Positions 1 through 8,450 of a stretch of 33,182 bases of DNA are shown here, piece after piece (the first letter of the stretch is position 1; each line of letters starts with the position of its first letter). Both the position numbers and the translations under genes were made by a program. The DNA comes from Azohydromonas sediminis (GTDB taxonomy: Bacteria > Pseudomonadota > Gammaproteobacteria > Burkholderiales > Burkholderiaceae_C). The notes beneath the pieces are model-generated. The model ran no database searches and was not told the DNA's origin. It saw nothing but the letters and a program-made list of their open reading frames with translations. The stretch spans positions 1 through 33,182 of the forward strand of contig NZ_QOAZ01000037.1 of assembly GCF_003574675.1 (NCBI RefSeq), written 5' to 3'.

Positions 1-668
1 CCGCGCTGCTGTCGGATCTGCTCGAGCGCGGGCTGGATGCCCAGCGCATGCGGCTGTGGGTGATCGACGGCGGCAAGGCGCTGCGCCGGGCCATCGTCCA
101 GACCTTCGGCGCCAGCGCGCTCGTGCAGCGCTGCCAGGAGCACAAGCGGCGCAACGTGCTGGAGCACCTGCCCAGGGAGCTGCACGCCGGCGTCAAGCGG
201 GCCCTCAAGGACGCCTGGTCGGCCTCGCACGCCGATCTGGCGCGCAAGCAGCTCGGCCGTCTGGCCTCCGCGCTGCAGGCCAGGCACCCGGGTGCGGCCG
301 CCAGCCTGCGCGAGGGCCTGGAGGAGACGCTGACCGTGCAGGCACTGGGCATCACCGCGGCGCTGTGGCGCACGCTGCGCACGACCAACCCCATCGAGAA
401 CCTGAACGGCTCGGTGGCGCACTACTGCCGCAACGTCGAGCGCTGGGGCGACGGCCAGATGGTGCTGCGCTGGGTGGCCAGCGCGCTCAGCGACGCGGCC
501 ACGCGAATGCGCAAGCTGCGCGGCTGTGGCCAGATGCGCACCCTCCTCAAGGCCCTGGATGCCCGTCGTCCGGCAAGCGACGACGGCGCCGTCTTCAAGA
601 CCGCGTAGCATGTTCACCGAGGGGCCGTCACCGGTCACGGTTCAACAGCGAACGGGACAACGCCCGGG
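1..668 (+). mobile_element. IS256-family insertion sequence, right part only
   Basis: The window opens inside a transposase whose C-terminal half is IS256-like. The element continues past the transposase stop at 608 into non-coding DNA and must end before the ychJ remnant on the other strand, somewhere between about 640 and 700. The left terminal repeat lies outside the window, so the exact inverted repeat and target duplication cannot be read; 668 is only an approximate edge. The insertion separates ychJ from its 3' end. Confidence 0.7.
3..608 (+). CDS. IS256-family transposase, 5'-truncated by window edge
   Basis: This is the C-terminal roughly 200 residues of a DDE transposase of the IS256/Mutator family, which cuts and pastes its own insertion sequence. 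The open frame runs in from the window edge; the first ATG at 48 is internal, because residues before it also fit the family. Visible signatures are VIDGGKAL, carrying a catalytic aspartate, a cysteine-histidine motif QRCQEHKRRNV, and TTNPIENLNG, which carries the catalytic glutamate and is typical of the family. Family members are about 400 residues, so about half is missing to the left. The reading frame is intact to the TAG at 606-608. Whether the element is active cannot be judged without the left end. Confidence 0.88.
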   Translation, partial: ALLSDLLERGLDAQRMRLWVIDGGKALRRAIVQTFGASALVQRCQEHKRRNVLEHLPRELHAGVKRALKDAWSASHADLARKQLGRLASALQARHPGAAASLREGLEETLTVQALGITAALWRTLRTTNPIENLNGSVAHYCRNVERWGDGQMVLRWVASALSDAATRMRKLRGCGQMRTLLKALDARRPASDDGAVFKTA

Positions 669-872
669 CAGCGGGATCGGGTCGGGACGCCGGCTCGGGT
701 GCCAGGTGGCGGCGAGGTAGTCCGGCAGGCCGAGCACGTAGGCGCTGTAGCGCGAGCGCATCAGCGCCTCGGCGGTGGGCGCCTGCAGGTGCTCGGCGCC
801 GGCATGCCAGCGGCCGCAGCAGCGCGCGTAGGGCAGCGCACTGCCGCAAGGGCAGGGGGCGTGGGGATCCAT
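642..872 (-). pseudogene. YchJ-like SEC-C motif protein, 3' end removed by IS
   Basis: The N-terminal 58 or so residues match the YchJ/UPF0225 family, which carries a zinc-binding SEC-C motif: CPCGS near residue 7, then a CC pair, followed by the family segment [14 protein letters not shown] and a TWHPS motif. YchJ proteins usually run about 120-160 residues with a further NTF2-like C-terminal domain. Here the frame passes into the IS end and stops at a TGA after 76 codons, with a tail (GRCPVRC) that does not look like the family. The simplest reading is disruption by the IS256-type element. The remnant is divergent from the esterase gene, with 72 bp between start codons. Function of the intact family is poorly known. 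Confidence 0.75.
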
Positions 873-944
873 CGCCCGCGATCATCGCCGAAGCGACACC
901 GCCCTACACTGTGTCGCACCCTTCGCCACCGCCAGCGACCCGTC

Positions 945-1883
<939 letters not shown>

Positions 1884-1926
1884 GTGTCGCGGCGGCGCGC
1901 AGCCGCTGAGCGGGCGTGGCCGCAGT

Positions 1927-1951
1927 GGGCTGCGCAAGGGTGGCGCAGCCC
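1927..1951 (+). terminator. Candidate terminator hairpin after the esterase
   Basis: A perfect 9-bp stem (GGGCTGCGC at 1927-1935 with GCGCAGCCC at 1943-1951) and a 7-nt loop lie 44 bp after the esterase stop and before the SOS promoter. There is no real U-tract, so rho-independent termination is plausible but unproven. Confidence 0.45.
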
Positions 1952-2001
1952 GTTCGCACGGACGGGGCGGGTCCGCCGGCGCTGCCGGCTTGTTCAGGGG
2001 A

Positions 2002-2017
2002 CTGTATAAATATACAG
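2002..2017 (+). promoter_or_regulatory. LexA (SOS) box of imuA-imuB
   Basis: CTGTATAAATATACAG is a perfect match to the CTG(T)-N8-(A)CAG palindrome bound by LexA, in an AT-rich island inside very GC-rich DNA. It ends 7 bases before the imuA ATG. It overlaps possible -10 hexamers (TATAAA at 2005-2010 or TATACA at 2011-2016), and TTGTTC at 1990-1995 is a possible -35 for the second. LexA binding here would block the promoter directly. Known imuAB operons are SOS-induced, so this fits. Confidence 0.93.
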
Positions 2018-2024
2018 TTCTCCG

Positions 2025-2849
2025 ATGTCTCACGCGTCTGCCACCTCACCCCGTCCCACCGCGCCGGCGCTGGCGCCGCGGCATGGCACGGCGGCGGTCG
2101 ACCCCGAAGCGCTGCATCCGGCGCTGTGGCACGCGCACCAGCTCGGCCGCCACCCCGGCGGCGCACGGCCCACCGGCTTTGCCGCGCTCGACGCCGAGCT
2201 GCCGGGCGGCGGCTGGCCGGCGGGGGCGCTGACCGAGTTGCTGTTGCCGCACGCCGGTCTCGGCGAGTTGCGCCTGCTCGCGCCGGCGCTGGCGGCGGTG
2301 AGCGGCGCCGGGCGCAGCATGGTGTGGTTCGACCCGCCGGCGCAGCCGTGTGCGGCCACGCTGCAGGCGCTGGGCATCGACACCGCGCGGCTGCTGCTGG
2401 TGCACGGCCGCGACGGCCTGCGCGGCCGCGCGCGTGCGCTGCTGCCGGCGGCCGACGTGCTGTGGGCGCTCGAGCAGACGCTGCGCAGCGCGCAGGTGGG
2501 GGCGGTGGTCGCCTGGTTGCCGTCCAGGCTGCGTGTCGACGTGTTGCGCCGCTTGCAGCTGGCGGCGCAGGCGCACGACGGGCCGGTCTTCGTGCTGCGC
2601 GACCTCGAGGCGCGCCTGCAGCCGAGCCCGGCACCGTTGCGGCTTGCACTCGCCGCCGCCGGTGCCGACCGGCTCGCGGTGCGCGTGCTCAAACGCCGCG
2701 GCCCGCCGCGGGCGCAGCCGCTGTCGCTCGTGCTGGCGCCGGTGCTGTCGCCCGCTGCGCGCGCGCGGGCGGTGCAGCCGCGGCAGGCAGCGCCGGTCGC
2801 GGCTGCCGCGGCTGCCGCGGCGGCCGGCCCCGCCGGCGTGCTGGCCTGA
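2025..2849 (+). CDS. imuA: ImuA, SOS mutagenesis RecA-like protein
   Basis: A 274-residue RecA/SulA-related protein of the ImuA family, the first partner of the ImuA-ImuB(-DnaE2) translesion mutasome. Family landmarks are LHPALWHAHQL near residue 31, the RecA-like segment TGFAALDAELPGGGWP around residues 50-65, and RGPPRAQPLSL near the C-terminus. The first 30 residues are low-complexity Pro/Ala/Thr. The tail is an alanine run. The ATG at 2025 is the only usual start in frame before the conserved part. It lies 7 bases after the LexA box, with no Shine-Dalgarno, so the mRNA may be almost leaderless. imuB follows 25 bp downstream, surely as one operon. Confidence 0.88.
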   Translation: MSHASATSPRPTAPALAPRHGTAAVDPEALHPALWHAHQLGRHPGGARPTGFAALDAELPGGGWPAGALTELLLPHAGLGELRLLAPALAAVSGAGRSMVWFDPPAQPCAATLQALGIDTARLLLVHGRDGLRGRARALLPAADVLWALEQTLRSAQVGAVVAWLPSRLRVDVLRRLQLAAQAHDGPVFVLRDLEARLQPSPAPLRLALAAAGADRLAVRVLKRRGPPRAQPLSLVLAPVLSPAARARAVQPRQAAPVAAAAAAAAAGPAGVLA

Positions 2850-2874
2850 GTGCGATGGCCGTGAGGGCGCCGCG

Positions 2875-4401
2875 ATGCTGTGGCTGGCCGTGCATCTGCC
2901 GCGTCTGTCGCTGGAGGCGTTCGAGGCGGGTCTGCCCGACGCCTTGCGCGCGCAGCCGGTGGCGCTGCTCGACGGGCCGCGCGTCGCGGCGGCCAATGCC
3001 GCGGCGTGTGCCTGCGGCATTCGCGCCGGGCTGAAGCGCGCGACCGCGCTCGCGCTGGCGCCCGGGCTGCGGTTCGGTCAGGCCTCGCCGGCGCGCGATG
3101 CGCAGGCCCTCGCCGCGGTGGCGCACGCGGCGCTGGCGTTCACGCCCGCGGTCACGCTCGACGCCGGTGACGCCGTCGTGCTGCTCGAGGTGCACGCCAG
3201 CCTGCGCCTGTTCGGCGGTCTGCCGCGCCTGCTGCAGCGCCTGCGCGACGCGCTGGCGCCGCTGGGCCACCGCGTGCAGGTCGCCGCGGCACCGACGGCG
3301 CACGGCGCGGCCCTGCTGGCACGCTGGCGCGACGACCTCGCGCAGGGACCGCACAGCGGCGACCTCGGCGCGCTGGCAGCGCGGCTCGACGCGGTGCCGG
3401 CGGCGCTGCTCGGCGCCGCGCGCGAGCACCGAGAGGCGCTGCAGGGCATGGGTCTGGCCACGCTGGCCGACCTGCGCGTGCTGCCGCGCGCAGGCCTGGC
3501 GCGGCGCTTCGGCGACGCGCTGCTCGACGAACTCGACCGCGCCTACGGCCGCCGCCCCGACCCGCGCGAGTGGGTCACGCTGCCGCCCGAGTTCGACGCC
3601 CGGCTCGAACTGGCCGCGCGCGCCGACACCGCCGAGCAGGTGCTGCACGCCGCCGGCGTGCTGCTCGCGCGCCTGGTCGCGTGGGCGCAGGCCCGGCATG
3701 CGCGCGTGGCCGGCTTCGTGCTGCAGATGCGTCACGAGCCGCGCCACCGCGACGGCGGCCAGCCGCCGCACACCGCGCTCGAGATCGCGCTGGCCGCGCC
3801 GAGCGCCGATGCGGCCCATCTGGGTGCGCTGCTGCGCGAGCACCTGGGGCGCACGACGCTGGCGGCGCCGACGCTCGAGCTGCGGCTGCAATGCCGCCAC
3901 CTCGTGCACGGCGCGCCACCCAGCGGCGAGCTGTTCCCGACCCGTGCCGGCGAGGCCGAGGGCCTGACGCGGCTGCTCGAGCGGCTGCGCGCCAGGCTGG
4001 GCGACGCGCAGGTGCAGCGCCTCGACGCGGTGGCCGACCACCGACCCGAAAGGGCGACCCGAGCGCGCGCTGCCACCGGCGTCGCCGAGGGCCGACCGCT
4101 GCCGGCGCCGTCCGCCGCACCGGCGGCGCGGCCGCTGTCGCGCCCGGCGTGGCTGTGCGCCGAGCCGGTGCCGCTGCCCGAGCGCGGCGGACGGCCCTGG
4201 CTCGACGGCGTGCCGCTGCAACTGCTCGCCGGCCCCGAGCGCATCGAGGCCGGCTGGTGGGACGGCGCGCTGGCCGCGCGCGACTACTTCGTCGCGCAGG
4301 CGGGCGACGGCGTGCTGGTGTGGATCTATCGCGCGCGCCTGCCGCTGGCCGGCGCGACGGACGGCGAGGGCGGCTGGTGGCTGCACGGCCGGTTCGGCTG
4401 A
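2875..4401 (+). CDS. imuB: ImuB, Y-family polymerase-like mutasome protein
   Basis: A 508-residue member of the ImuB branch of Y-family DNA polymerases. In the mutasome ImuB acts as an adaptor for DnaE2 rather than as a polymerase. The sequence agrees: where active Y-family enzymes have the metal-binding D-x-D near the start, this protein has VHLPRL at residues 5-10, and the second acidic motif is replaced by LLEVHASLRLFGG. The little-finger region follows, then a 50-residue Pro/Ala/Arg-rich stretch and a C-terminal ImuB domain rich in tryptophan (GGRPWLDG, GWWDG, WWLHGRFG). It shares the SOS promoter of imuA. No dnaE2/imuC follows; the next gene is convergent. Confidence 0.9.
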   Translation: MLWLAVHLPRLSLEAFEAGLPDALRAQPVALLDGPRVAAANAAACACGIRAGLKRATALALAPGLRFGQASPARDAQALAAVAHAALAFTPAVTLDAGDAVVLLEVHASLRLFGGLPRLLQRLRDALAPLGHRVQVAAAPTAHGAALLARWRDDLAQGPHSGDLGALAARLDAVPAALLGAAREHREALQGMGLATLADLRVLPRAGLARRFGDALLDELDRAYGRRPDPREWVTLPPEFDARLELAARADTAEQVLHAAGVLLARLVAWAQARHARVAGFVLQMRHEPRHRDGGQPPHTALEIALAAPSADAAHLGALLREHLGRTTLAAPTLELRLQCRHLVHGAPPSGELFPTRAGEAEGLTRLLERLRARLGDAQVQRLDAVADHRPERATRARAATGVAEGRPLPAPSAAPAARPLSRPAWLCAEPVPLPERGGRPWLDGVPLQLLAGPERIEAGWWDGALAARDYFVAQAGDGVLVWIYRARLPLAGATDGEGGWWLHGRFG

Positions 4402-4407
4402 ACCGGC
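4388..4407. terminator. Palindrome over the imuB stop codon
   Basis: GCCGGTTC at 4388-4395 pairs with GAACCGGC at 4400-4407 across a GGCT loop. The palindrome includes the imuB TGA and sits between convergent genes, so it could end transcription in both directions. There is no U-tract. Confidence 0.35.
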
Positions 4408-4418
4408 GCGCCACCGGC

Positions 4419-4649
4419 TCAGGCCGGGCGCTCGATGTCGCCGCCTTCGCTGCGGTCGGCGTCGGTCTCGCCGGCGTCAGGGGTGTCGGCGCGTTCGTCG
4501 CCGTCGTCGTCGGTGGCGTCGCCGGGCAGCGTACCGCCCGCCGCGCCCGCGGCCTTGCGTGCGCGCTTCTCGGCTTCCTTTTCTTCCTTCTTCTTCTTCT
4601 TGGCCAGTTCGCGTTGCCGCTTCTCGAATGAATAGTTGGGCTTGGCCAT
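4419..4649 (-). CDS. Small lysine-rich conserved protein with acidic tail
   Basis: A 76-residue protein with a very uneven charge pattern: residues 1-35 are basic (YSFEKRQRELAKKKKKEEK) and probably helical, and the last 30 are Asp/Glu-rich. The opening MAKPNYSFEKRQRELAKK is, as I recall, widely conserved in Burkholderiales as an uncharacterised small protein, and this sets the start at 4649; the frame extends upstream but without such similarity. There is no signal peptide or membrane segment. It is convergent with imuB, with 17 bp between stops. Nucleic-acid or ribosome association is possible from the basic helix, but this is a guess. Confidence 0.75.
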   Translation of the reverse strand: MAKPNYSFEKRQRELAKKKKKEEKEAEKRARKAAGAAGGTLPGDATDDDGDERADTPDAGETDADRSEGGDIERPA

Positions 4650-4816
4650 GCAGCGGGTGTTCCTCGTGGTCGGTGAAGGGATCGACGACCGGATGCCGCC
4701 GAGCCCTATTGTGACGGCAGCGCCGCCGCTGGCGAGTCCCGGCGGCGGCACGCCCGCGTGAACCCCCGCTGGTCGCGCCGAGACCGCTGCTGCACGGCGT
4801 CCCTTGGCGGCCGCCG

Positions 4817-5152
4817 TCAGCGCGTCGCGGGGGCGGGTGGCAGCACCGCGACGGGACGCTCGGGCCGCTTGAAGCGGTAGAAACGCTCGTTGAGGAAGCG
4901 CGCGACTTCGTCGATGTCGTCGTCGCTCCAGTTGAGCTGGTTGTTGCCCTGCCACAGACGCACCTGCGCACGCAGGCTCGCCCAGTCGGTGGCGCGGCGG
5001 TTCGCGCGCCAGTGCATCTGCGTCGTGTGGCAGCCGATGCAGTGCAACTCGTACAGCGCCTGGCCGCGCGAGGGTGCCGCTGCGGGTTGCGCGAGGCTCG
5101 TACCCGCGGCGAGCGCGAAGGCCATGGCCATCAGGGTGCAGCCCAGCTTCAT
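4817..5152 (-). CDS. Periplasmic monohaem cytochrome c
   Basis: A 111-residue exported c-type cytochrome. It has a Sec signal peptide (residues 1-21, MKLGCTLMAMAFALAAG then SLAQ) and one haem-binding motif CIGCH at residues 38-42. QLNWSDDDIDEVARFLNERFYRF near the C-terminus resembles the helix that closes small class I cytochromes. A methionine that would act as sixth ligand is not obvious in the usual place; the haem could be ligated otherwise. The ATG at 5152 gives a proper signal peptide, whereas the upstream in-frame ATG at 5179 would add nine odd residues. It lies 90 bp downstream of argF on the same strand. The electron partner is unknown. Confidence 0.85.
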   Translation of the reverse strand: MKLGCTLMAMAFALAAGTSLAQPAAAPSRGQALYELHCIGCHTTQMHWRANRRATDWASLRAQVRLWQGNNQLNWSDDDIDEVARFLNERFYRFKRPERPVAVLPPAPATR

Positions 5153-5242
5153 CGTCGAGGCGAGGTCAGGCAGGCCCACAGGCTAACCGAACGTCGCGGC
5201 ACCGTCCACACGCGCGCTTGCGCAGGATCAGCGAATGCGCTG

Positions 5243-6175
5243 TCAGCCGATGCGGCCGAGCAGCAGGTACTCCATCAGCACCTTCTGCACGTGCATGCGG
5301 TTTTCGGCCTCGTCCCAGACGACCGACTGCGGGCCGTCGATCACGTCGGCGGCGACTTCCTCGCCGCGGTGCGCCGGCAGGCAGTGCATGAAAAGCGCGT
5401 CGGGCCGCGCGACGGCCATCATCTCGGCGTCGACGCACCAGTCGGCGAAAGCCTTGCGGCGTGTCTCGCTCTCGGCCTCGAAGCCCATGCTGGTCCATAC
5501 GTCGGTCGTCACCAGGTGCGCGCCGCGGCAGGCGTCCATCGGGTCCTTGAACACCCGGAAGCACGACGTGTCGCGGATGCCGGCCACCTGCGGGTCGACC
5601 TCGTAGCCGCTGGGCGTGCTCACGTGCACCGTGAAGCCGAGGATCTCGGCGGCCTGCAGCCAGGTGTTGGCCATGTTGTTGCCGTCGCCGACCCACGCGA
5701 CGACCTTGCCGCGGATGTCGCCGCGGTGCTCGATGAACGTGAACACGTCGGCCAGGATCTGGCACGGGTGGAACTCGTTCGTCAGCCCGTTGATGACCGG
5801 CACGCGCGAGTGCGCCGCGAAGCGCTCGAGCTTGGCCTGCTCGTAGGTGCGGATCATCACGAGGTCGACCATGCGGCTGATCACGCGTGCGGTGTCCTCG
5901 ATCGGCTCGGCGCGGCCGAGCTGGCTGTCGCCGGTGGTCAGGTGCACGACCGAGCCGCCCATCTGGTACATGCCGGCCTCGAAGCTCACGCGCGTGCGCG
6001 TGCTCGCCTTCTCGAAGATCATCGCCAGCGTGCGGTCCGCGAGCGGGTGGTACTTCTCGTAGTTCTTGAAGCGCTGCTTGATGATGCGCGCGCGCTCGAA
6101 CAGGTACGCGTACTCCTCGGCGCGGAAGTCCTTGAACTGCAGGTAGTGCTTCATCAGGCTCGGCCCGGGCTTCAT
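5243..6175 (-). CDS. argF: Ornithine carbamoyltransferase
   Basis: Cytoplasmic enzyme that joins ornithine and carbamoyl phosphate to make citrulline, the sixth step of arginine synthesis. The carbamoyl-phosphate motif STRTR is in EKASTRTRVSFE. HPCQILAD and the ornithine-side motif HCLPAHRGEEV are intact. Length is about 303-310 residues, normal for ArgF. The ATG at 6175 overlaps the argD stop (ATGA), which suggests translational coupling; an internal ATG at 6154 (MKHYLQFKD) would give 303 residues and fits homologues as well. It forms an operon with argD, running away from DUF3579. Confidence 0.96.
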   Translation of the reverse strand: MKPGPSLMKHYLQFKDFRAEEYAYLFERARIIKQRFKNYEKYHPLADRTLAMIFEKASTRTRVSFEAGMYQMGGSVVHLTTGDSQLGRAEPIEDTARVISRMVDLVMIRTYEQAKLERFAAHSRVPVINGLTNEFHPCQILADVFTFIEHRGDIRGKVVAWVGDGNNMANTWLQAAEILGFTVHVSTPSGYEVDPQVAGIRDTSCFRVFKDPMDACRGAHLVTTDVWTSMGFEAESETRRKAFADWCVDAEMMAVARPDALFMHCLPAHRGEEVAADVIDGPQSVVWDEAENRMHVQKVLMEYLLLGRIG

Positions 6176-7389
6176 GCGGCGGTGGACGAGAGGAAGGTGC
6201 GCACCAGCGGCGCGAGGATCGCGACGACCTGCGCCGCTTCGGCCTCGGTCATGACGAGCGGCGGCACGAGGCGGATCACGCGCTCGGCGGTCACGCTGAT
6301 CAGCAGGCCGGCCTCCATCGCCTGCTGCAGCAGCGCGCCGCACGGGCGGTCGAGCTCGACGCCGATCATCAGCCCCTGGCCGCGGATCTCGACGACGCCA
6401 GGCTGCGCGCCGAGCTCGCGCTCGAGCGCGGCCTTCAGCGCGGCACCGACGCGCGCGGCGTTCTCCAGCAGGCCGTCCTCTTCCATGATGCGCAGCGTCT
6501 CGACGCCGGCGCGCATCGCGAGCGGGTTGCCGCCGAACGTCGTGCCGTGGTTGCCCGGCTGCAGCACGTGGGCGGCGCGCGGGCCGCAGACGACGGCGCC
6601 CACCGGCACGCCCGAGCCCAGCCCCTTGGCCAGCGGCATCACGTCGGGGCGGATGCCGGCCCACTGGTGCGCGAACCACCGGCCGGTGCGCCCGATCCCG
6701 CACTGCACCTCGTCGAGCATCAGCAGCCAGTCGTGCCGGTCGCACACGGCGCGCAACTGCTGCAGGTAGTCGGCGCGCGCCGGGTTGATGCCGCCTTCGC
6801 CCTGGATCGTCTCGAGGAACACGGCCACCACGTTCGGCCGCGTGCGCGCGACCTGCTCGATCGCGGCGAAGTCGTTCAGCGGCACGCGCACGAAGCCCTC
6901 GACGAGCGGGCCGAAGCCGGCCTGCACCTTCGGGTTGCCGGTGGCCGACAGCGTCGCGAGCGAGCGGCCGTGGAACGCTTTCTCGTAGACGACGATCTCG
7001 GGCCGCTCGATGCCCTTGTCGTGGCCGAACTTGCGCGCGATCTTCAGAGCCGCCTCGTTGGCCTCGAGCCCGCTGTTGCAGAAGAAGACGTTGGTCAGCC
7101 CCGACAGCTGCACGAGCTTCGCCGCGAGCTGCTCCTGCAGCGGGATGCGGTAGTAGTTCGACGTATGGATCAGCTTGCCGATCTGGTCCTGCAGCGCCGG
7201 CACGAGCTTCGGGTGCGCGTGGCCGAGCGTGTTGACGGCGATGCCGCCGAGCGCGTCGAGGTACTCGCGGCCGTCCGTGTCCCACACGCGACAGCCGCGG
7301 CCGTGCGTGAGCGCGATCGGCAGCCGGCCGTAGGTGTTCATCAGCGGCGAGACCGCGGCCGGGGCCGCGACGGACTCGGGGGCGTTCAT
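6172..7389 (-). CDS. argD: Acetylornithine aminotransferase
   Basis: A 405-residue class-III PLP aminotransferase that converts N-acetylglutamate semialdehyde to N-acetylornithine in arginine synthesis; many family members also act on succinyldiaminopimelate in lysine synthesis. The PLP lysine is Lys255 in PLAKGLGSG. Other landmarks are NVFFCNSGLEANEAALK (phosphate cup), FHGRSLATLSATG, and LMLDEVQCGIGRTG. The start at 7389 gives a typical N-terminus ending in LMNTYGRLPIAL. It is the first gene of an argD-argF pair, with a 4-base overlap. A TAGAAT-like -10 for this strand is at 7459-7464; I saw no clear ArgR operator. Confidence 0.96.
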   Translation of the reverse strand: MNAPESVAAPAAVSPLMNTYGRLPIALTHGRGCRVWDTDGREYLDALGGIAVNTLGHAHPKLVPALQDQIGKLIHTSNYYRIPLQEQLAAKLVQLSGLTNVFFCNSGLEANEAALKIARKFGHDKGIERPEIVVYEKAFHGRSLATLSATGNPKVQAGFGPLVEGFVRVPLNDFAAIEQVARTRPNVVAVFLETIQGEGGINPARADYLQQLRAVCDRHDWLLMLDEVQCGIGRTGRWFAHQWAGIRPDVMPLAKGLGSGVPVGAVVCGPRAAHVLQPGNHGTTFGGNPLAMRAGVETLRIMEEDGLLENAARVGAALKAALERELGAQPGVVEIRGQGLMIGVELDRPCGALLQQAMEAGLLISVTAERVIRLVPPLVMTEAEAAQVVAILAPLVRTFLSSTAA

Positions 7390-7458
7390 CGGCGCTCTCC
7401 AGAAAAGACAAGGGCCGGACGCGTCGACGAAAGCCGCCTCGCGTGCCGACCTGTGCGC

Positions 7459-7464
7459 ATTCTA
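7459..7464 (-). promoter_or_regulatory. Possible -10 box of argD-argF
   Basis: The minus strand reads TAGAAT here, about 70 bases before the argD ATG. No good -35 is seen at 16-18 bp. The same hexamer stands before rpsT on the same strand. Confidence 0.4.
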
Positions 7465-7561
7465 GGCGAGCGCTGTTGCGCCGGCGGCATGCTGCGACGC
7501 AGCACTTCGCGGGCACAATCGCGTTCGCCGCGCGAGCGCGTGCGGCCCGATCACCCCGTCG

Positions 7562-7888
7562 ATGTCATCCCCGCCATCCCGACCCCGTCAGCTCATCATC
7601 CGCGGCATCACGCGCAGCGGACGCGCGTTCCGTCCGAGCGACTGGGCCGAGCGGCTGTGCGGCGTGATGTCCCCGTACCGCCCGGGCGGCGCGCGCACCG
7701 GCGTCGGCGCGCACATCGGCTATTCGCCGCTGTGCATCCCGCGCGTGATCGATGGCGTGAAGTGCGTGATCGTCAGCGAGGCGCTGCGCGACGTCGAGCC
7801 GATGGCGTGGGACTTCGTCGTCAACTTCGCGCGCGACAACGAACTGCAGACCGTCGAGGGCCCGCTGCCGCCCGACGTGGCGGCGTAG
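7562..7888 (+). CDS. DUF3579 family protein
   Basis: A 108-residue cytoplasmic protein of the DUF3579 family, found almost only in betaproteobacteria. Landmarks are IRGITRSGRAFRPSDWAERLCG and YSPLCIPRVIDGVKCVIV, followed by WDFVVNFARDNELQ. No catalytic motif, signal or membrane segment is visible, and the function is unknown. It is divergent from argD and convergent with rpsT, with which it shares a strong bidirectional terminator. CACAAT at 7513-7518 could be its -10. Confidence 0.85.
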   Translation: MSSPPSRPRQLIIRGITRSGRAFRPSDWAERLCGVMSPYRPGGARTGVGAHIGYSPLCIPRVIDGVKCVIVSEALRDVEPMAWDFVVNFARDNELQTVEGPLPPDVAA

Positions 7889-7913
7889 GCGGCGCCGTCG
7901 GGCGCCGAAAAGG

Positions 7914-7940
7914 CGAAGGGCCTGCAGCGCAGGCCCTTCG
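7914..7940. terminator. Bidirectional intrinsic terminator between DUF3579 and rpsT
   Basis: A perfect 12-bp stem (CGAAGGGCCTGC with GCAGGCCCTTCG) and a 3-nt AGC loop. On the plus strand it is followed by TCGTTT; on the minus strand by GCCTTTTCGG. It lies 25 bp from each stop codon, so it should serve both genes. Confidence 0.85.
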
Positions 7941-7965
7941 TCGTTTCCACCGGTCGTCGAGCGGA

Positions 7966-8268
7966 TCAGGCGGCGGTCGCCAGCGCCTTGACCTTGGCCG
8001 CCAGGCGGCTCTTGTGACGCGCCGCCTTGTTCTTGTGGAAGATGCCCTTGTCGGCGATCTTGTCGATCACGCTCTGCGCCGTCTGGAACAGCTCGGTGGC
8101 CTTGGCCTTGTCGCCGGCGGCGACCGCCTTCTGCACGTTCTTGATCACGGTGCGAAAGCGCGAGCGCAGCGCCGTGTTCGCGGCGTTGAGCTTGACGTCC
8201 TGGCGGGCACGCTTGCGCCCCGAGGCGATGCGTACCGTCTTCTTCTTGGCGCGGGAGGAGGTGGCCAT
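7966..8268 (-). CDS. rpsT: 30S ribosomal protein S20
   Basis: A 100-residue S20 that binds 16S rRNA in the body of the 30S subunit. The highly basic N-terminus ([23 protein letters not shown]), the helix [16 protein letters not shown] and the C-terminal [20 protein letters not shown] are all typical. The start at 8268 is fixed by the conserved MATS opening; an upstream in-frame ATG is not conserved. It is a single-gene unit, divergent from murJ, ending at the shared hairpin. Confidence 0.97.
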   Translation of the reverse strand: MATSSRAKKKTVRIASGRKRARQDVKLNAANTALRSRFRTVIKNVQKAVAAGDKAKATELFQTAQSVIDKIADKGIFHKNKAARHKSRLAAKVKALATAA

Positions 8269-8300
8269 GCTGCAGCGGGGTCGATGGTGGAAAGCCGCGC

Positions 8301-8306
8301 ATTCTA
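8301..8306 (-). promoter_or_regulatory. -10 box of rpsT
   Basis: The minus strand reads TAGAAT, 33 bases before the rpsT ATG. The -35 region is GC-rich and poor. Position and matching hexamer make it the best candidate. Confidence 0.5.
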
Positions 8307-8360
8307 GCACGACGCCGAGCGGGCGCCGCGGGGCACGCCAGCGGCGCCGTTGGCGCTTCC

Positions 8361-8366
8361 TATAAT
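8361..8366 (+). promoter_or_regulatory. -10 box of murJ
   Basis: Perfect TATAAT on the plus strand, 85 bases before the murJ ATG, in otherwise extremely GC-rich DNA. No convincing -35 at 16-18 bp. The rpsT and murJ promoters lie back to back. Confidence 0.55.
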
Positions 8367-8450
8367 CCGCCGCCGCCCGCCACGATCTGCCGCCTTGCCG
8401 CCGCCTGCCCGCGATCGCGCCGACCGCCCGTGCCCGCGCGGTGCATCGCG

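Noticed and set aside
5012-6769. Long plus-strand ORF over argF and argD
   Set aside because: Shadow frame opposite two well-recognised enzymes; composition is that of an antisense frame.
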